DNA of 64,000 nt from Clostridia bacterium (GCA_036654455.1 JAVVRZ010000002.1:124001-188000); one strand, 5' to 3'. Shown: positions 1 through 7,983, counted from the stretch's first letter. The notes: generated by a model not told the origin, from the sequence alone. Numbers and translations are program-made.

Positions 1-19
1 ATATTATAGATAAACCCAC

Positions 20-679
20 TTACTTTTCAATTTGCCTATGACTCTTAGTCTTATATCTTGACATTATTCGGTCAAGGGCAAAAAAAAGTAAACTAACGAC
101 TAAAAAACTTACCATAAGTAGGCTTACATATTTAAGAACTTGCCCTATTCCTAACAAATCAAAATCTAAAAAAAAGTATGGATAGCGTGTTTTTACGCCG
201 TCAACATTAAAAGTTCCGCCTAAAAAGGCGTAGCCGTAGCAATATAGGGGATATAATAAAAAAATTGAAAGGTAACTAAACGAATGCCACCACTTGATTA
301 ACCCCTTGTTGTCATATAGACAGTAGTCAACAAAAATTAACGAGGGCGCTAAGTAGTGCAATATAAAACTAGAAAAAGTAAGCTCGGTAGAAATATCTAT
401 TAAACTCATTGCGGGAGTAAGCACAAAACCATATATTACAAAAGTAACCAAGATGCCCTGTGTGACTAGCATCTTGGCAAATTGAAGTTTTTGACTAAAT
501 CCCCCGTTAATTGTTTTTACTAATACAAAACAAAATACCACCAAAGCGCCAAAATTACTCAGCACAGTAAAATAGAAAAAGCTAGGTACAATGTCGCTTT
601 TTCCTAAAAAGTGTGTTGTTAAGCCCACAATCTCGCAAATAACTATTAAAAATTTATTGATAATCGATAGCTTTCTCAT
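20..679 (-). CDS. Pr6Pr-family membrane protein
   Basis: Predicted integral membrane protein of 219 residues with about six hydrophobic helices. The spacing of helices and the short motifs TVLSNFGALVVF, HYLAPSLIFVDY and YPYFFLDF are those of the Pr6Pr (FAR-17a/AIG1-like) family, whose biochemical role in bacteria is not established. I chose the ATG at 679, four bases after AGAGG; an in-frame TTG at 706 would add nine residues but has a weaker ribosome site. The C-terminus is short and basic. It is divergent from the cyclophilin gene and nothing nearby suggests a pathway. The family call is fairly secure; the function is unknown. Confidence 0.65.
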   Translation of the reverse strand: MRKLSIINKFLIVICEIVGLTTHFLGKSDIVPSFFYFTVLSNFGALVVFCFVLVKTINGGFSQKLQFAKMLVTQGILVTFVIYGFVLTPAMSLIDISTELTFSSFILHYLAPSLIFVDYCLYDNKGLIKWWHSFSYLSIFLLYPLYCYGYAFLGGTFNVDGVKTRYPYFFLDFDLLGIGQVLKYVSLLMVSFLVVSLLFFALDRIMSRYKTKSHRQIEK

Positions 680-820
680 ATCGCCTCTTATAGATATATT
701 GCTCAAAACTTACTTTTTTTATCCAGAATAAAAATTGACGGCTTAATAAATATCAATATCGTTGACTTATAATATTTCTTCAATTACAATATCACTATAA
801 TAAAAAAGGAGCGACATCAA

Positions 821-1297
821 ATGCAATTAATTAAAATAACTATGGAAAACGACAAAACTATGGTTGCCGAATTATACGAAGAAATTTCGCCTATTACAGT
901 TGCTAACTTTGTAGAATTGGTTAAAGCTAACTTCTATGACAGCTTAATCTTTCACCGTGTAATTAGTGGTTTTATGATACAAGGCGGAGACCCAAAGGGT
1001 ACGGGTATGGGCGGTAGCAAAAAGACAATTAAAGGCGAATTTAGTTCTAACGGCATAGCTAACAGCCTTAAACATACCAGGGGCGTGCTAAGTATGGCTC
1101 GTTCAAATTCTCCAAATAGCGCAAGCAGTCAATTCTTTATTATGCACAAGGATAGCCCCCATCTTGACGGTCTTTACGCTAGCTTTGGCAAAGTAATTAC
1201 AAACTTAGAAGTATTAGACGAAATAGCTTCTACAAAAACCGATTATAACGATAAACCTATCGTTCCGCAAGTAATCAAAAAGATTGAATTAATCTAG
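821..1297 (+). CDS. Peptidyl-prolyl cis-trans isomerase, cyclophilin type
   Basis: Cytoplasmic cyclophilin of 158 residues that accelerates cis-trans isomerisation of prolyl peptide bonds during protein folding. Visible landmarks are FHRVISGFMIQGGDP (active-site Arg, Phe and Gln), a GEF block, LSMARSNSPNSASSQFFI, and a final LDGLYASFGKV block. The length is that of a single-domain bacterial cyclophilin and there is no signal peptide. The start is fixed by AAAAGGAG ten bases upstream. The gene appears monocistronic, with a strong terminator after it. Confidence 0.95.
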   Translation: MQLIKITMENDKTMVAELYEEISPITVANFVELVKANFYDSLIFHRVISGFMIQGGDPKGTGMGGSKKTIKGEFSSNGIANSLKHTRGVLSMARSNSPNSASSQFFIMHKDSPHLDGLYASFGKVITNLEVLDEIASTKTDYNDKPIVPQVIKKIELI

Positions 1298-1367
1298 ATT
1301 ATTTAAGCTATATAATAGTTTAAATTAGTTACCAAACTATTTATAATTTTAATTTACCACCTTATTA

Positions 1368-1397
1368 CGGCTACAACCTCAAATGTAGCCGTTTTTT
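1368..1397 (+). terminator. Rho-independent terminator after cyclophilin
   Basis: Eight-base-pair stem CGGCTACA/TGTAGCCG with an eight-base loop, followed by six T residues. It lies 70 bases after the cyclophilin stop codon and separates it from the lipoprotein pair. Confidence 0.9.
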
Positions 1398-1428
1398 ATG
1401 CAAAAAAATTTATCAAGTATGTAATTTT

Positions 1429-1457
1429 TTGAAATATTTGGCAAAAATTACTATACA
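1429..1457 (+). promoter_or_regulatory. Sigma-70-type promoter for the flavin lipoprotein pair
   Basis: TTGAAA and TATACA separated by exactly 17 bases, about 25 bases upstream of the first lipoprotein ATG, which itself follows an AAAGGAG ribosome site. Confidence 0.6.
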
Positions 1458-1482
1458 ACTTTAATTAAAGGAGAATAAAAAA

Positions 1483-2427
1483 ATGAAGAAACTAAGAATA
1501 GTCGCTTTGTTTGTAGTGTTAATTCTTGCTATTTCTTGTTTTGTCGCTTGCGGTCAAGACCCTGCTAACGACGCTGAGATTAAAAAGCTTCAAGAGCAAC
1601 TCACCGCAAAAGAAACAGAAATTAAGAACCTAAAAGAACAAGCGAAAGGCAAAATTAATCCGGCTACCGATTACGCAGAGTGGTTCAAAGAACAAATTTG
1701 GCGAACGGTAAATAACGGCAGTTGGAGCGAAAACGAAGCCGACAAACCCACAACGGCTCAAATTGAAACCATGCTTGCATTTGCCTCTAAAATGGCTTGC
1801 TCGGGCGGAAAAGGCGACTACTTTATGGTAGCTATTCCAGACTATAACGAACAAGTTAAGGCGGTAGGTCAGGTCGATACCGCAAAACGAGTTACAAAAG
1901 GCACGGTAACCATTCTTGTCTTTGGCGATAGAATATATTCTAACGCATTTAAAGAGGGCTATAAGATTAAAAATCCCGACTTTGTAGCAGGCGGAGCGTA
2001 TGCGCCCGACAGAGGCTACTATGACGCAGGGCTAGTAAGCGGTTACCTAAACGCAATAGCCGTAACTATGGGCTTTGGCACGCACTACTTTATGACGCCT
2101 ACTACTTCCGGCGGTACGGGGGCTGAGGGTACGGGTATGCACGCAGACGACGGACAATTTAATCCCGGTTCGACAGGTTACGACGCTAGCGCTTGGCTAA
2201 AAGGAAAAACTTATATGAACGCAGGCGTAGAATATCCCGTTCTTGGCAACTTAAAATTTGTTTGCGCAGTAGTAATTGGAAAAATTGCAAAAGGCGCTAC
2301 AATCGATTCGGCTTTGACCAGTCACGAGTATCCAAACAATAGTTATATTTATCAAGTTACGCCTCCAAAGCCAGCTTCCGCAGATATTAGCGGTAACAAA
2401 GAACCCATAAAAGCAAATGGCAAGTAA
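1483..2427 (+). CDS. Lipoprotein with nitroreductase-like domain
   Basis: Secreted lipoprotein of 314 residues. A hydrophobic signal peptide ends at a lipobox with Cys23, followed by a charged coiled coil (about residues 31-56) that probably spaces the domain from the membrane. Residues about 65-285 resemble the FMN-dependent nitroreductase fold: an early helix, a strand DYFMVAIPD, a strand TVTILVFGDR, then YYDAGLVSGYLNAIAVTMGF with GTHYFMTP, which matches the second conserved nitroreductase block. The segment LKFVCAVVIGKIAKG fits the last core strand. The reaction is unknown. It overlaps the next gene by 11 bases, so the two are translated together; that neighbour carries FMN-attachment motifs, so an extracytoplasmic flavin redox role is likely. 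The fold is inferred from motifs only. Confidence 0.6.
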   Translation: MKKLRIVALFVVLILAISCFVACGQDPANDAEIKKLQEQLTAKETEIKNLKEQAKGKINPATDYAEWFKEQIWRTVNNGSWSENEADKPTTAQIETMLAFASKMACSGGKGDYFMVAIPDYNEQVKAVGQVDTAKRVTKGTVTILVFGDRIYSNAFKEGYKIKNPDFVAGGAYAPDRGYYDAGLVSGYLNAIAVTMGFGTHYFMTPTTSGGTGAEGTGMHADDGQFNPGSTGYDASAWLKGKTYMNAGVEYPVLGNLKFVCAVVIGKIAKGATIDSALTSHEYPNNSYIYQVTPPKPASADISGNKEPIKANGK

Positions 2428-3718
2428 ATCAAAAATTGCTCTAATCACTATGTTAGCCGTATTATTATGCGGTTGTAACCCCGTTGTTAAGGTAACCCTA
2501 ATTAGCAACGGGGTAACCCTTAGGACGCAAACTGCCGACTATGGCGCAAGCGTGCCGGGAATTATGCCTAGCGAACTAGGATATCGCTTCTTAGGTTTTT
2601 TTAAAGAAGGCGAAGATAAACCGTTTGACTTCTCAACCAAACTTTTTGCAAATTTAACCCTAGTTGCAAAATTTAAAAATTTAGTTAGCGGTAAGACATC
2701 AACGCAAGTCGACAAATTTACCCAAATAGAAGTGAACCCAAATTACAAAAATTACGGCGAGCTTGACTTAACTTACAACACTTACTTAGGTCAAATTCAA
2801 CAAGTTTATAAGGTCGAACAAGGCTATTACTTAGTCGCTCGGGCAAACTACGGCATTCATAAAGAACTTCGCCCCTATGTTGAAATAGGAATAGGCATAA
2901 CAAATAACGGCGTAATAGGCGGAACGCAAATCTTGTCGTCAAGCGGACAAAGTCAAGGGTACATTGAAAAAATTACTCCCGATTATCTTTCTAAGGCGTA
3001 CGACAATATGCCCTGTCAACCCGAGCTAGAAACATCGCTTGTTACGGGGGCTACGGTTACAAGTAACGCTGTACTATACGCTGTTAGAACGGCTACGACT
3101 TACCTAAGCAAAACTTACGGCATTGAGCAAGACACTTCGCAAGAACAAAAAGAAACGCTTATGTCTTTATTTAACGCAACCTATACGACAATCGACCAAA
3201 ATATTGACATTTTTGAAGGCAAAGCCCAACTAGGCACGGTAATATATTCGGCAAGCGGAGTAACGACGCAAGGTCAAAAAGTCGTAGGAGCAATCATTCG
3301 CAATCGAGCAAAGTTAAATCTAATCAATACGGCAGGCGGTCACGTCGAGTGGGACGACTCGCAAACGCCTAACCCTTACACTTTGGTTATTATCGTAGAT
3401 ATTTCAACAAAAAAGGTTATAGCGTGCAGTTTCCTAGTAGAAGGAAATAAGAAACCGCAATTTGTAATCTCGCAAGAGTTGCTTAACGTTTATAAACAAG
3501 TCGTAATTAATTCTCCAACCGCTTACGACAACTTTGAAAACGGACTTATAAAAAACTTAGACGTCGAACTTGTGTATAGCCCGGAAAACAACGGCTATAT
3601 AATAGCAGGCACAAGCACAATTTATAGCGGAGCTACCAAAGACGGCACGTTTTCCTCTCAGTTTGTTAGACTTTGTTTTAAAATTTTGGCTAGATATTAC
3701 TGTTCGATTAAAATCTAA
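2417..3718 (+). CDS. Lipoprotein with two FMN-binding (flavinylation) domains
   Basis: Secreted lipoprotein of 433 residues with lipobox LCGC (Cys20). Residues about 24-86 look like a Listeria-Bacteroides (InlB B-type) repeat, ending with DFSTKLFANLTLVAKF. Two FMN_bind-like domains follow. The first (about 120-235) ends with LVTGATVTSNAVLYAV, and the second (about 265-425) with IYSGATKDGTFSSQFV. Both contain the S/T-G-A-T core in which the Thr (213 and 407) receives FMN by phosphoester linkage in RnfG/NqrC-type proteins, a reaction carried out by ApbE. No apbE is in this window. The ATG lies inside the end of the nitroreductase-like gene, and its ribosome site is poor, so translational coupling is probable. 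Likely role: electron carrier outside the membrane, partner of the upstream lipoprotein. Confidence 0.72.
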   Translation: MASKSKIALITMLAVLLCGCNPVVKVTLISNGVTLRTQTADYGASVPGIMPSELGYRFLGFFKEGEDKPFDFSTKLFANLTLVAKFKNLVSGKTSTQVDKFTQIEVNPNYKNYGELDLTYNTYLGQIQQVYKVEQGYYLVARANYGIHKELRPYVEIGIGITNNGVIGGTQILSSSGQSQGYIEKITPDYLSKAYDNMPCQPELETSLVTGATVTSNAVLYAVRTATTYLSKTYGIEQDTSQEQKETLMSLFNATYTTIDQNIDIFEGKAQLGTVIYSASGVTTQGQKVVGAIIRNRAKLNLINTAGGHVEWDDSQTPNPYTLVIIVDISTKKVIACSFLVEGNKKPQFVISQELLNVYKQVVINSPTAYDNFENGLIKNLDVELVYSPENNGYIIAGTSTIYSGATKDGTFSSQFVRLCFKILARYYCSIKI

Positions 3719-3758
3719 GGCAATCAATCTATACTACAAAATAGCAATTTTATCCTAT

Positions 3759-3790
3759 AAACAGCCAAAATTTTGGCTGTTTATTTTTAC
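3759..3790 (+). terminator. Terminator after the flavin lipoprotein pair
   Basis: Perfect palindromic stem AACAGCCAAAATTTTGGCTGTT followed by TATTTTT, 40 bases after the stop codon. Confidence 0.85.
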
Positions 3791-3853
3791 TTCTATTGTA
3801 AAGTCAGCTAAATTGTGATATTATAATTAGTGATAATACTAAGGAGGCAACGT

Positions 3854-5278
3854 ATGTTTAATCATAAGAAAAATAACGAGCGTATAGCTAAACCTAAAAA
3901 GAAATTTTTTGAGTCAAAGGCAAAGTACCAAAAAAGGCTTGACGAATATAACGCTCAAATAAATAGTGTTTCTGCCCCTAAGCAAAAGAGGAAACGCACG
4001 TTTACACAAAAAATATTCTTAACCGTTAAAGTCTTTGCGTCGATTTTAATTGTATTTGCGATTGCTTTTGGAGCGCTAACCATTGCAACTGGCGTAAGCG
4101 TATCTTCTACCATTAAGGTAGCTAAAACTTTTGACACGGTTACATACGAGTCGCAACTTACGCCTATCAAACAAGACGGACATTGGACTTTTACTACTGA
4201 CAATGATTTTAAAATACTTCAACTTACCGACCTACATATCGGCGGAGGTTTTTTAAGTAAGCAACAAGATAAAATGGCAATTAACGCAATTTCGGCGATG
4301 ATTACCTACAACAAACCCGACCTAGTAATTATTACGGGCGATATGGTATTTCCCGTTCCGTATATTTCGGGCAGTTTCAACAACAAACTTTGCGCAGATA
4401 TTTTAACCGAGCTTATGCGTAAACTAGGCGTATACTATACCGTAAGTCTTGGCAACCACGACGCCGAAGCTTATAACTATTACAGCCGAGAACAAGTCGG
4501 CAACTACTACCAAAAAATAGCCGATACCGCTGGCAGTTACTGTTTGTTTGATAAAGATTCCGCAGAAATAGACGGTCAAGGCAATCAACTGATTAACATC
4601 AAGAATTCTCTGGGATTAATCACGCAGTCGTTATTTATATTTGACTCTCAGTCTTATACCGACGGCGACTGGTTAGGTCTTGACTGGAAGTATGACAACA
4701 TTCACGAGAATCAACTAACTTGGTACACAAATACTCTGGCTAGTCTTAATCAATATAATACCAAAATAGTAGATAATTTAGGCGAACAATATAATGAGTT
4801 TAGGCAAGTAAAATCTCTTGCGTTTTGGCATATTCCACTTCAAGAAACAGCTGACGCTTATAAAGAATATGTGGAAAATGGCAGGCAAGACACCGCAAAC
4901 GTTAAATTTCACTTTGGCTACGCCGGCGAAGCCATAGCGAACGCAACGGCTGACGCAGTAGTATGTTATCCGCCCCTTTATCCCGACCAAGTATTTGAAA
5001 CCATACTTAGTTTAGGTAGCACTAAGGGTATATTTTACGGACACGACCACTTAAACAACTTTTCGCTTACATATAAGGGCATAATGCTTACCTATGGTAT
5101 GAGCATAGACTATCTTGCATATAAGGGAATTGACAAGTTTGGAGCGCAAAGAGGTTGCAATATTATTATAAGTAGCCCAAATTCGTCCTTTACAGTCCAA
5201 CAAAGTAACTATTACCAAGACATTTATCAACCAAAGTACCCCAAAGAAACTGTATCTATGGATTCTTATTATAAATAG
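3854..5278 (+). CDS. Membrane-anchored metallophosphoesterase
   Basis: Calcineurin-like phosphoesterase of 474 residues. A basic cytoplasmic N-terminus of about 50 residues precedes one transmembrane helix (about 53-80), so the catalytic domain is outside the membrane. All five metal-binding motifs are visible: LTDLHIGG (Asp126), TGDMVFP, LGNHDAEA, a lone His in AFWHIPL, and YGHDHLN. The fold is that of purple-acid-phosphatase-type enzymes; the substrate is not predictable. The start was moved to the ATG at 3854 because AAGGAGG lies immediately upstream of it; the longer reading from 3830 would put the ribosome site inside the coding sequence. The small membrane protein that follows is 13 bases downstream and probably cotranscribed. 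Confidence 0.85.
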   Translation: MFNHKKNNERIAKPKKKFFESKAKYQKRLDEYNAQINSVSAPKQKRKRTFTQKIFLTVKVFASILIVFAIAFGALTIATGVSVSSTIKVAKTFDTVTYESQLTPIKQDGHWTFTTDNDFKILQLTDLHIGGGFLSKQQDKMAINAISAMITYNKPDLVIITGDMVFPVPYISGSFNNKLCADILTELMRKLGVYYTVSLGNHDAEAYNYYSREQVGNYYQKIADTAGSYCLFDKDSAEIDGQGNQLINIKNSLGLITQSLFIFDSQSYTDGDWLGLDWKYDNIHENQLTWYTNTLASLNQYNTKIVDNLGEQYNEFRQVKSLAFWHIPLQETADAYKEYVENGRQDTANVKFHFGYAGEAIANATADAVVCYPPLYPDQVFETILSLGSTKGIFYGHDHLNNFSLTYKGIMLTYGMSIDYLAYKGIDKFGAQRGCNIIISSPNSSFTVQQSNYYQDIYQPKYPKETVSMDSYYK

Positions 5279-5291
5279 GAGAAAGGCAAAT

Positions 5292-5696
5292 ATGAAAAAA
5301 CACACCGTGGCAGAGCCTAACATAAACGGCGAGGCTAATACCCCTAACCTTACCAAACGACAAAAGAGAGAAGCCAAAAAAATAGAAGCCAAACGCACGC
5401 AAAAACCAAACCTTGTAAGTCAAATTATTTGTTTTGTCCTAATGGTATTTTTAAGCGTGGGATTGCTTGTGTCGCTTGCAAGCTCGCCAACAAATATTAC
5501 AATTCAAATGATATTTGCCTTGCTTACAGTTGTTTCTTCGATTGGAGCAGTTATTGCCATTTTGCCTGCGTTAGTAAGCTTATTTAGTGGAATTAGCGCA
5601 ATAAGAAGTAAAATTTTGTCGGTAAAAATAACCGCTATTATCTTTTTAGTTTTACTTCTTGCTTACATTGTTTGTTTAGCTATATTTTTACTATAA
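5292..5696 (+). CDS. Small membrane protein of unknown function
   Basis: Predicted protein of 134 residues. The first 45 residues are hydrophilic and very basic (KRQKREAKKIEAKRTQK); three hydrophobic helices follow, at about 42-62, 67-95 and 108-133. I do not recognise a family. It starts 13 bases after the phosphoesterase stop with a GGAGAAAGG site, so it is probably in the same operon. Both proteins share a lysine-rich cytoplasmic N-terminus, which may be all they have in common. Confidence 0.6.
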   Translation: MKKHTVAEPNINGEANTPNLTKRQKREAKKIEAKRTQKPNLVSQIICFVLMVFLSVGLLVSLASSPTNITIQMIFALLTVVSSIGAVIAILPALVSLFSGISAIRSKILSVKITAIIFLVLLLAYIVCLAIFLL

Positions 5697-5897
5697 AAAT
5701 ACTAACTAGACCGCTTAAAGCAAATCGGGCGAGGTAGTTTTTTAAACTACTTACCATTTATTATTGACGCAATAACTAATATAGCCAACTTAAAGTAAAT
5801 AAAATGTGGTAAATTTAAAACTTCTTGCAATTTGCAAATAACAAAATAGAATTTACTATAAATTTTTTATTCTATTTAACTATTTACTTTACACACC

Positions 5898-5920
5898 GAC
5901 TAATATATGGTATATTAGTC
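5898..5920. promoter_or_regulatory. Perfect 10-bp inverted repeat upstream of tRNA-Ser
   Basis: GACTAATATA and TATATTAGTC separated by TGG, in the 297-base gap between the small membrane protein (stop 5696) and tRNA-Ser. The same gap holds an AT hairpin (GTAGTTTTTTAAACTAC near 5735-5751, terminator-like) and a looser AAATAGAAT/ATTCTATTT pair at 5844-5877. The inverted repeat could be an operator or a hairpin in the tRNA leader; it overlaps the place where a tRNA promoter would be expected. Confidence 0.4.
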
Positions 5921-5993
5921 AAGCAAAAACTTTAAATTTGATTGTTTAACTAGCCTTAAACTTGTTAAACAACCTTTTTGTAAACAAGCCATT

Positions 5994-6085
5994 GGAGAAA
6001 TACCCAAGCGGCCGAAGGGGCTCCCCTGCTAAGGGAGTAGTACGCGAGAAGCGTAGCGAGGGTTCAAATCCCTCTTTCTCCGCCA
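5994..6085 (+). tRNA. tRNA-Ser (anticodon GCT)
   Basis: Full cloverleaf: acceptor GGAGAAA/TTTCTCC, anticodon stem CTCCC/GGGAG around the loop CTGCTAA, a long class II variable arm (TACGCGAGAAGCGTA), T-loop GGTTCAAATCC, discriminator G and an encoded CCA. It reads AGC/AGT codons. Its last 21 bases are repeated at 6277-6297. Confidence 0.97.
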
Positions 6086-6297
6086 CCGCAACCACCCAAA
6101 CAGGCGTTCGCCTTTTGGGTGGTTTTGTATTGCTACGAAAGCGGGCTATGAACAGTAACGCATTTTGGCAAATACCAAAATGCTAGCCCGTCGCTACAAT
6201 TAACTTAGTTAAACAAATATTTGCGTTGTTATTAATCGTTTTGACAAAACCGTTTATGTATATCTTTCGCTCCTTACAAATCCCTCTTTCTCCGCCA
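6065..6297 (+). repeat. tRNA-Ser-anchored repeat unit, copy A
   Basis: A unit of 212 bases begins with the last 21 bases of tRNA-Ser (6065-6085) and ends in an exact copy of those bases (6277-6297). Inside are the terminator hairpin, a second hairpin built from GGGCTA...TAGCCC (6143-6148, 6184-6189) around GCATTTTGG/CCAAAATGC, and a conserved AT-rich tail beginning TCGCTACAATTAACTT (6191-6240). Just before the second tRNA fragment comes CTTTCGCTCCTTAC. The same arrangement, in the same order, follows tRNA-Ser(GGA) at 62.4-62.7 kb. The 21-base direct repeats look like att-type duplications of a tRNA 3' end. No recombinase gene is inside. The rest of the gap to 6465 holds only a terminator. Confidence 0.8.
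6091..6127 (+). terminator. Terminator hairpin after tRNA-Ser(GCT), part of the repeat unit
   Basis: ACCACCCAAA and TTTGGGTGGT with an inner AGGCG/CGCCT stem, then TTT. The same hairpin follows tRNA-Ser(GGA) on the other strand. In the second downstream copy there the inner loop is changed but the AGGC/GCCT stem is kept. Confidence 0.8.
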
Positions 6298-6307
6298 AAA
6301 ACAAACA

Positions 6308-6350
6308 AATCCTAATAACGTAAGTTATTAGGATTTTGGTTCTTTTTATA
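6308..6350. terminator. Strong hairpin terminator downstream of repeat A
   Basis: Twelve-base arms AATCCTAATAAC/GTTATTAGGATT with a GTAA loop, followed by TTTTGGTTCTTTTT on the plus strand. It probably stops the tRNA transcript; it may also serve the convergent ATPase gene weakly. Confidence 0.75.
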
Positions 6351-6465
6351 TTAATAAATAGCCGTGTAATACTAAATTAACAAATGAGAATCTCTGTGTT
6401 ATAAATGTTTTCTTATTCTATTTATGTTTACGGCGTGCCTTAATTTTTAGTATCACGCACATATA

Positions 6466-7680
6466 TTAAAATTCTTTTCCAAGTAAAAAGTCTATTGCAT
6501 TTATAGTTTTTATACCGTCGTGGTCGGGCGTAAACAAATCATCAAGCGTAATGATATATTTTGGATAGTTATCTTTAATATCTCCAAAAACGGCAAGCTC
6601 TTGTTTAAGTTTTTCTTCGCTTATAACGGTTGTGGCAACCTGTATATATTTAAGATTGTTATCATTACCTTTAACAATAAAATCAACCTCTTTGCTATCC
6701 ACTTTGCCGGTTGCAATTTTATATCTTCTGCGTTTTAACTCTAAAAATATAAGGTTTTCTAGTAGTTGAGGCATTTCGATTGTTTTGTTATTCAAAATAT
6801 AATACTTAAAACCAAAATCGGTAACGTAATATTTGTTTATTAATTTCAAATATTCTTTTCCAACTACATCATACCTGTCCGCTTTATATATAAAAAAACA
6901 ATCTTGCAACGTCTCAAAATAGCTTGCTACTGTATTGTAAACAACTTTTGTGCCGTTACTGTTGAGCGTGTCTGTTATCTTTTTAGCAGAAGTCAAACAC
7001 CCAATATTGTAAACAACATAACTCAAAATATTCTCCACCACTTGTTTGCTAGCGGTAGAATTACGCTTTAACACATCTTTCTCCAATATTGTTTTGTACA
7101 CGTTTTCAATGTATTCTCGTTGTTCTGCCGATCCGTTGTCAAACATATACGATCCGGGCATAGCTCCGTAAATAATATAATCCATAAACAAAGCTCGCTT
7201 ATCTTTGCCATTTGATTTATAATGTTCGTAATATTCCTTGAAAGAAATAGGCAAAACATTAATTTCAACATAGCGCCCCGTAAGCAGGGTCGCTATTTCG
7301 GAAGATAAAAACTTTGCATTAGAGCCGGTTACATATACATCAATGTCGTCTTTAACAAAAAGACTATCTATTACTTCTTCAAAATTGTCTACACGCTGAA
7401 TTTCATCAAGAAAAACATAAATCTTTTTTCCTTCAACACGCTTGCTGATAATATAATTATATAGCGCCATTTTATCTTGTAAAGCAACATTTTCTAGTTC
7501 TTCAAAATTGATTGTAATAATTTGTCTATCGGCTATTCCAATCTTTTTTAATTCGTCAATAAAAAGTAAAAAGATTGTAGACTTGCCAACTCGACGTAGT
7601 CCTGTCAAAACTTTAATTACTTTTTTATCCTTATAGTTTAGCAACCAATTAACATATTCGTTTCTTTGTATTAGTGACAT
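6466..7680 (-). CDS. AAA-type ATPase with DUF4143 domain
   Basis: Protein of 404 residues of the widespread ATPase/DUF4143 family. The AAA part has the Walker A motif GLRRVGKST, Walker B VFLDEIQ and a sensor-like VTGSNAKFLSSE; the C-terminal half matches the DUF4143 domain, with a PD-(D/E)XK-like end (KVDSKEVDFIVKG). The biological role of the family is not settled; members are frequent in variable regions. The start was set at the ATG at 7680, preceded by GAGGTG six bases upstream; a GTG at 7689 overlaps that site. It stands alone, with fragments of the tRNA-associated repeat on both sides (6191-6240 and 7825-7873), which suggests acquisition as a cassette. Confidence 0.85.
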   Translation of the reverse strand: MSLIQRNEYVNWLLNYKDKKVIKVLTGLRRVGKSTIFLLFIDELKKIGIADRQIITINFEELENVALQDKMALYNYIISKRVEGKKIYVFLDEIQRVDNFEEVIDSLFVKDDIDVYVTGSNAKFLSSEIATLLTGRYVEINVLPISFKEYYEHYKSNGKDKRALFMDYIIYGAMPGSYMFDNGSAEQREYIENVYKTILEKDVLKRNSTASKQVVENILSYVVYNIGCLTSAKKITDTLNSNGTKVVYNTVASYFETLQDCFFIYKADRYDVVGKEYLKLINKYYVTDFGFKYYILNNKTIEMPQLLENLIFLELKRRRYKIATGKVDSKEVDFIVKGNDNNLKYIQVATTVISEEKLKQELAVFGDIKDNYPKYIITLDDLFTPDHDGIKTINAIDFLLGKEF

Positions 7681-7709
7681 TATTAGCACCTCTATTATTG
7701 ATTGAGTAA

Positions 7710-7738
7710 ATTATACGCTAATTTTAAGCAAAATGCAA
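7710..7738 (-). promoter_or_regulatory. Promoter of the DUF4143 ATPase gene
   Basis: On the minus strand TTGCAT and TATAAT are separated by 17 bases, about 30 bases upstream of the ATG at 7680. The surrounding 303-base gap (7681-7983) also holds the partial repeat copy and the terminator of the flavin reductase gene. Confidence 0.65.
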
Positions 7739-7824
7739 TAAATAGAATGAAAACTTTTTAAAAATTATATAAAAGATTTCATTATAATGTCTAATTATAA
7801 CACAATTTTCAATATTCGAGTTTT

Positions 7825-7873
7825 TCGCTACAATTACTTAACAAAATATATATTTGCATTGTTATTAATCGTT
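7825..7873 (+). repeat. Partial copy (tail only) of the tRNA-associated repeat
   Basis: About 49 bases beginning TCGCTACAATTACTTAAC and ending GTTATTAATCGTT match the tail of copy A (6191-6240), with a few substitutions and small gaps, and the tail next to tRNA-Ser(GGA) (62345-62377, minus strand). No hairpins or tRNA fragment accompany it. Confidence 0.7.
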
Positions 7874-7913
7874 ATAAGAAATAACAATTAGCATTATGCC
7901 CCTAGGTAGACAT

Positions 7914-7948
7914 AAAAAACCCAAAGGATATAAATATTCTTTGGGTAA
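7914..7948 (-). terminator. Terminator of the flavin reductase gene
   Basis: On the minus strand ACCCAAAGAATAT pairs with the ATATCCTTTGGGT arm and is followed by a run of T residues. It lies 36 bases after the stop codon. Confidence 0.8.
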
Positions 7949-7983
7949 AACTTTAATATGTTTTTTTAAAAACGGCGATAGGT

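Noticed and set aside
5962-6186. Open frame across tRNA-Ser(GCT) and its downstream hairpins
   Set aside because: It overlaps a complete tRNA and the repeat; the peptide only reflects those sequences.
6086-6465. A hidden protein or transposase inside the tRNA-associated repeat
   Set aside because: Frames are short and interrupted in all copies; the conserved parts are hairpins and an AT-rich tail.
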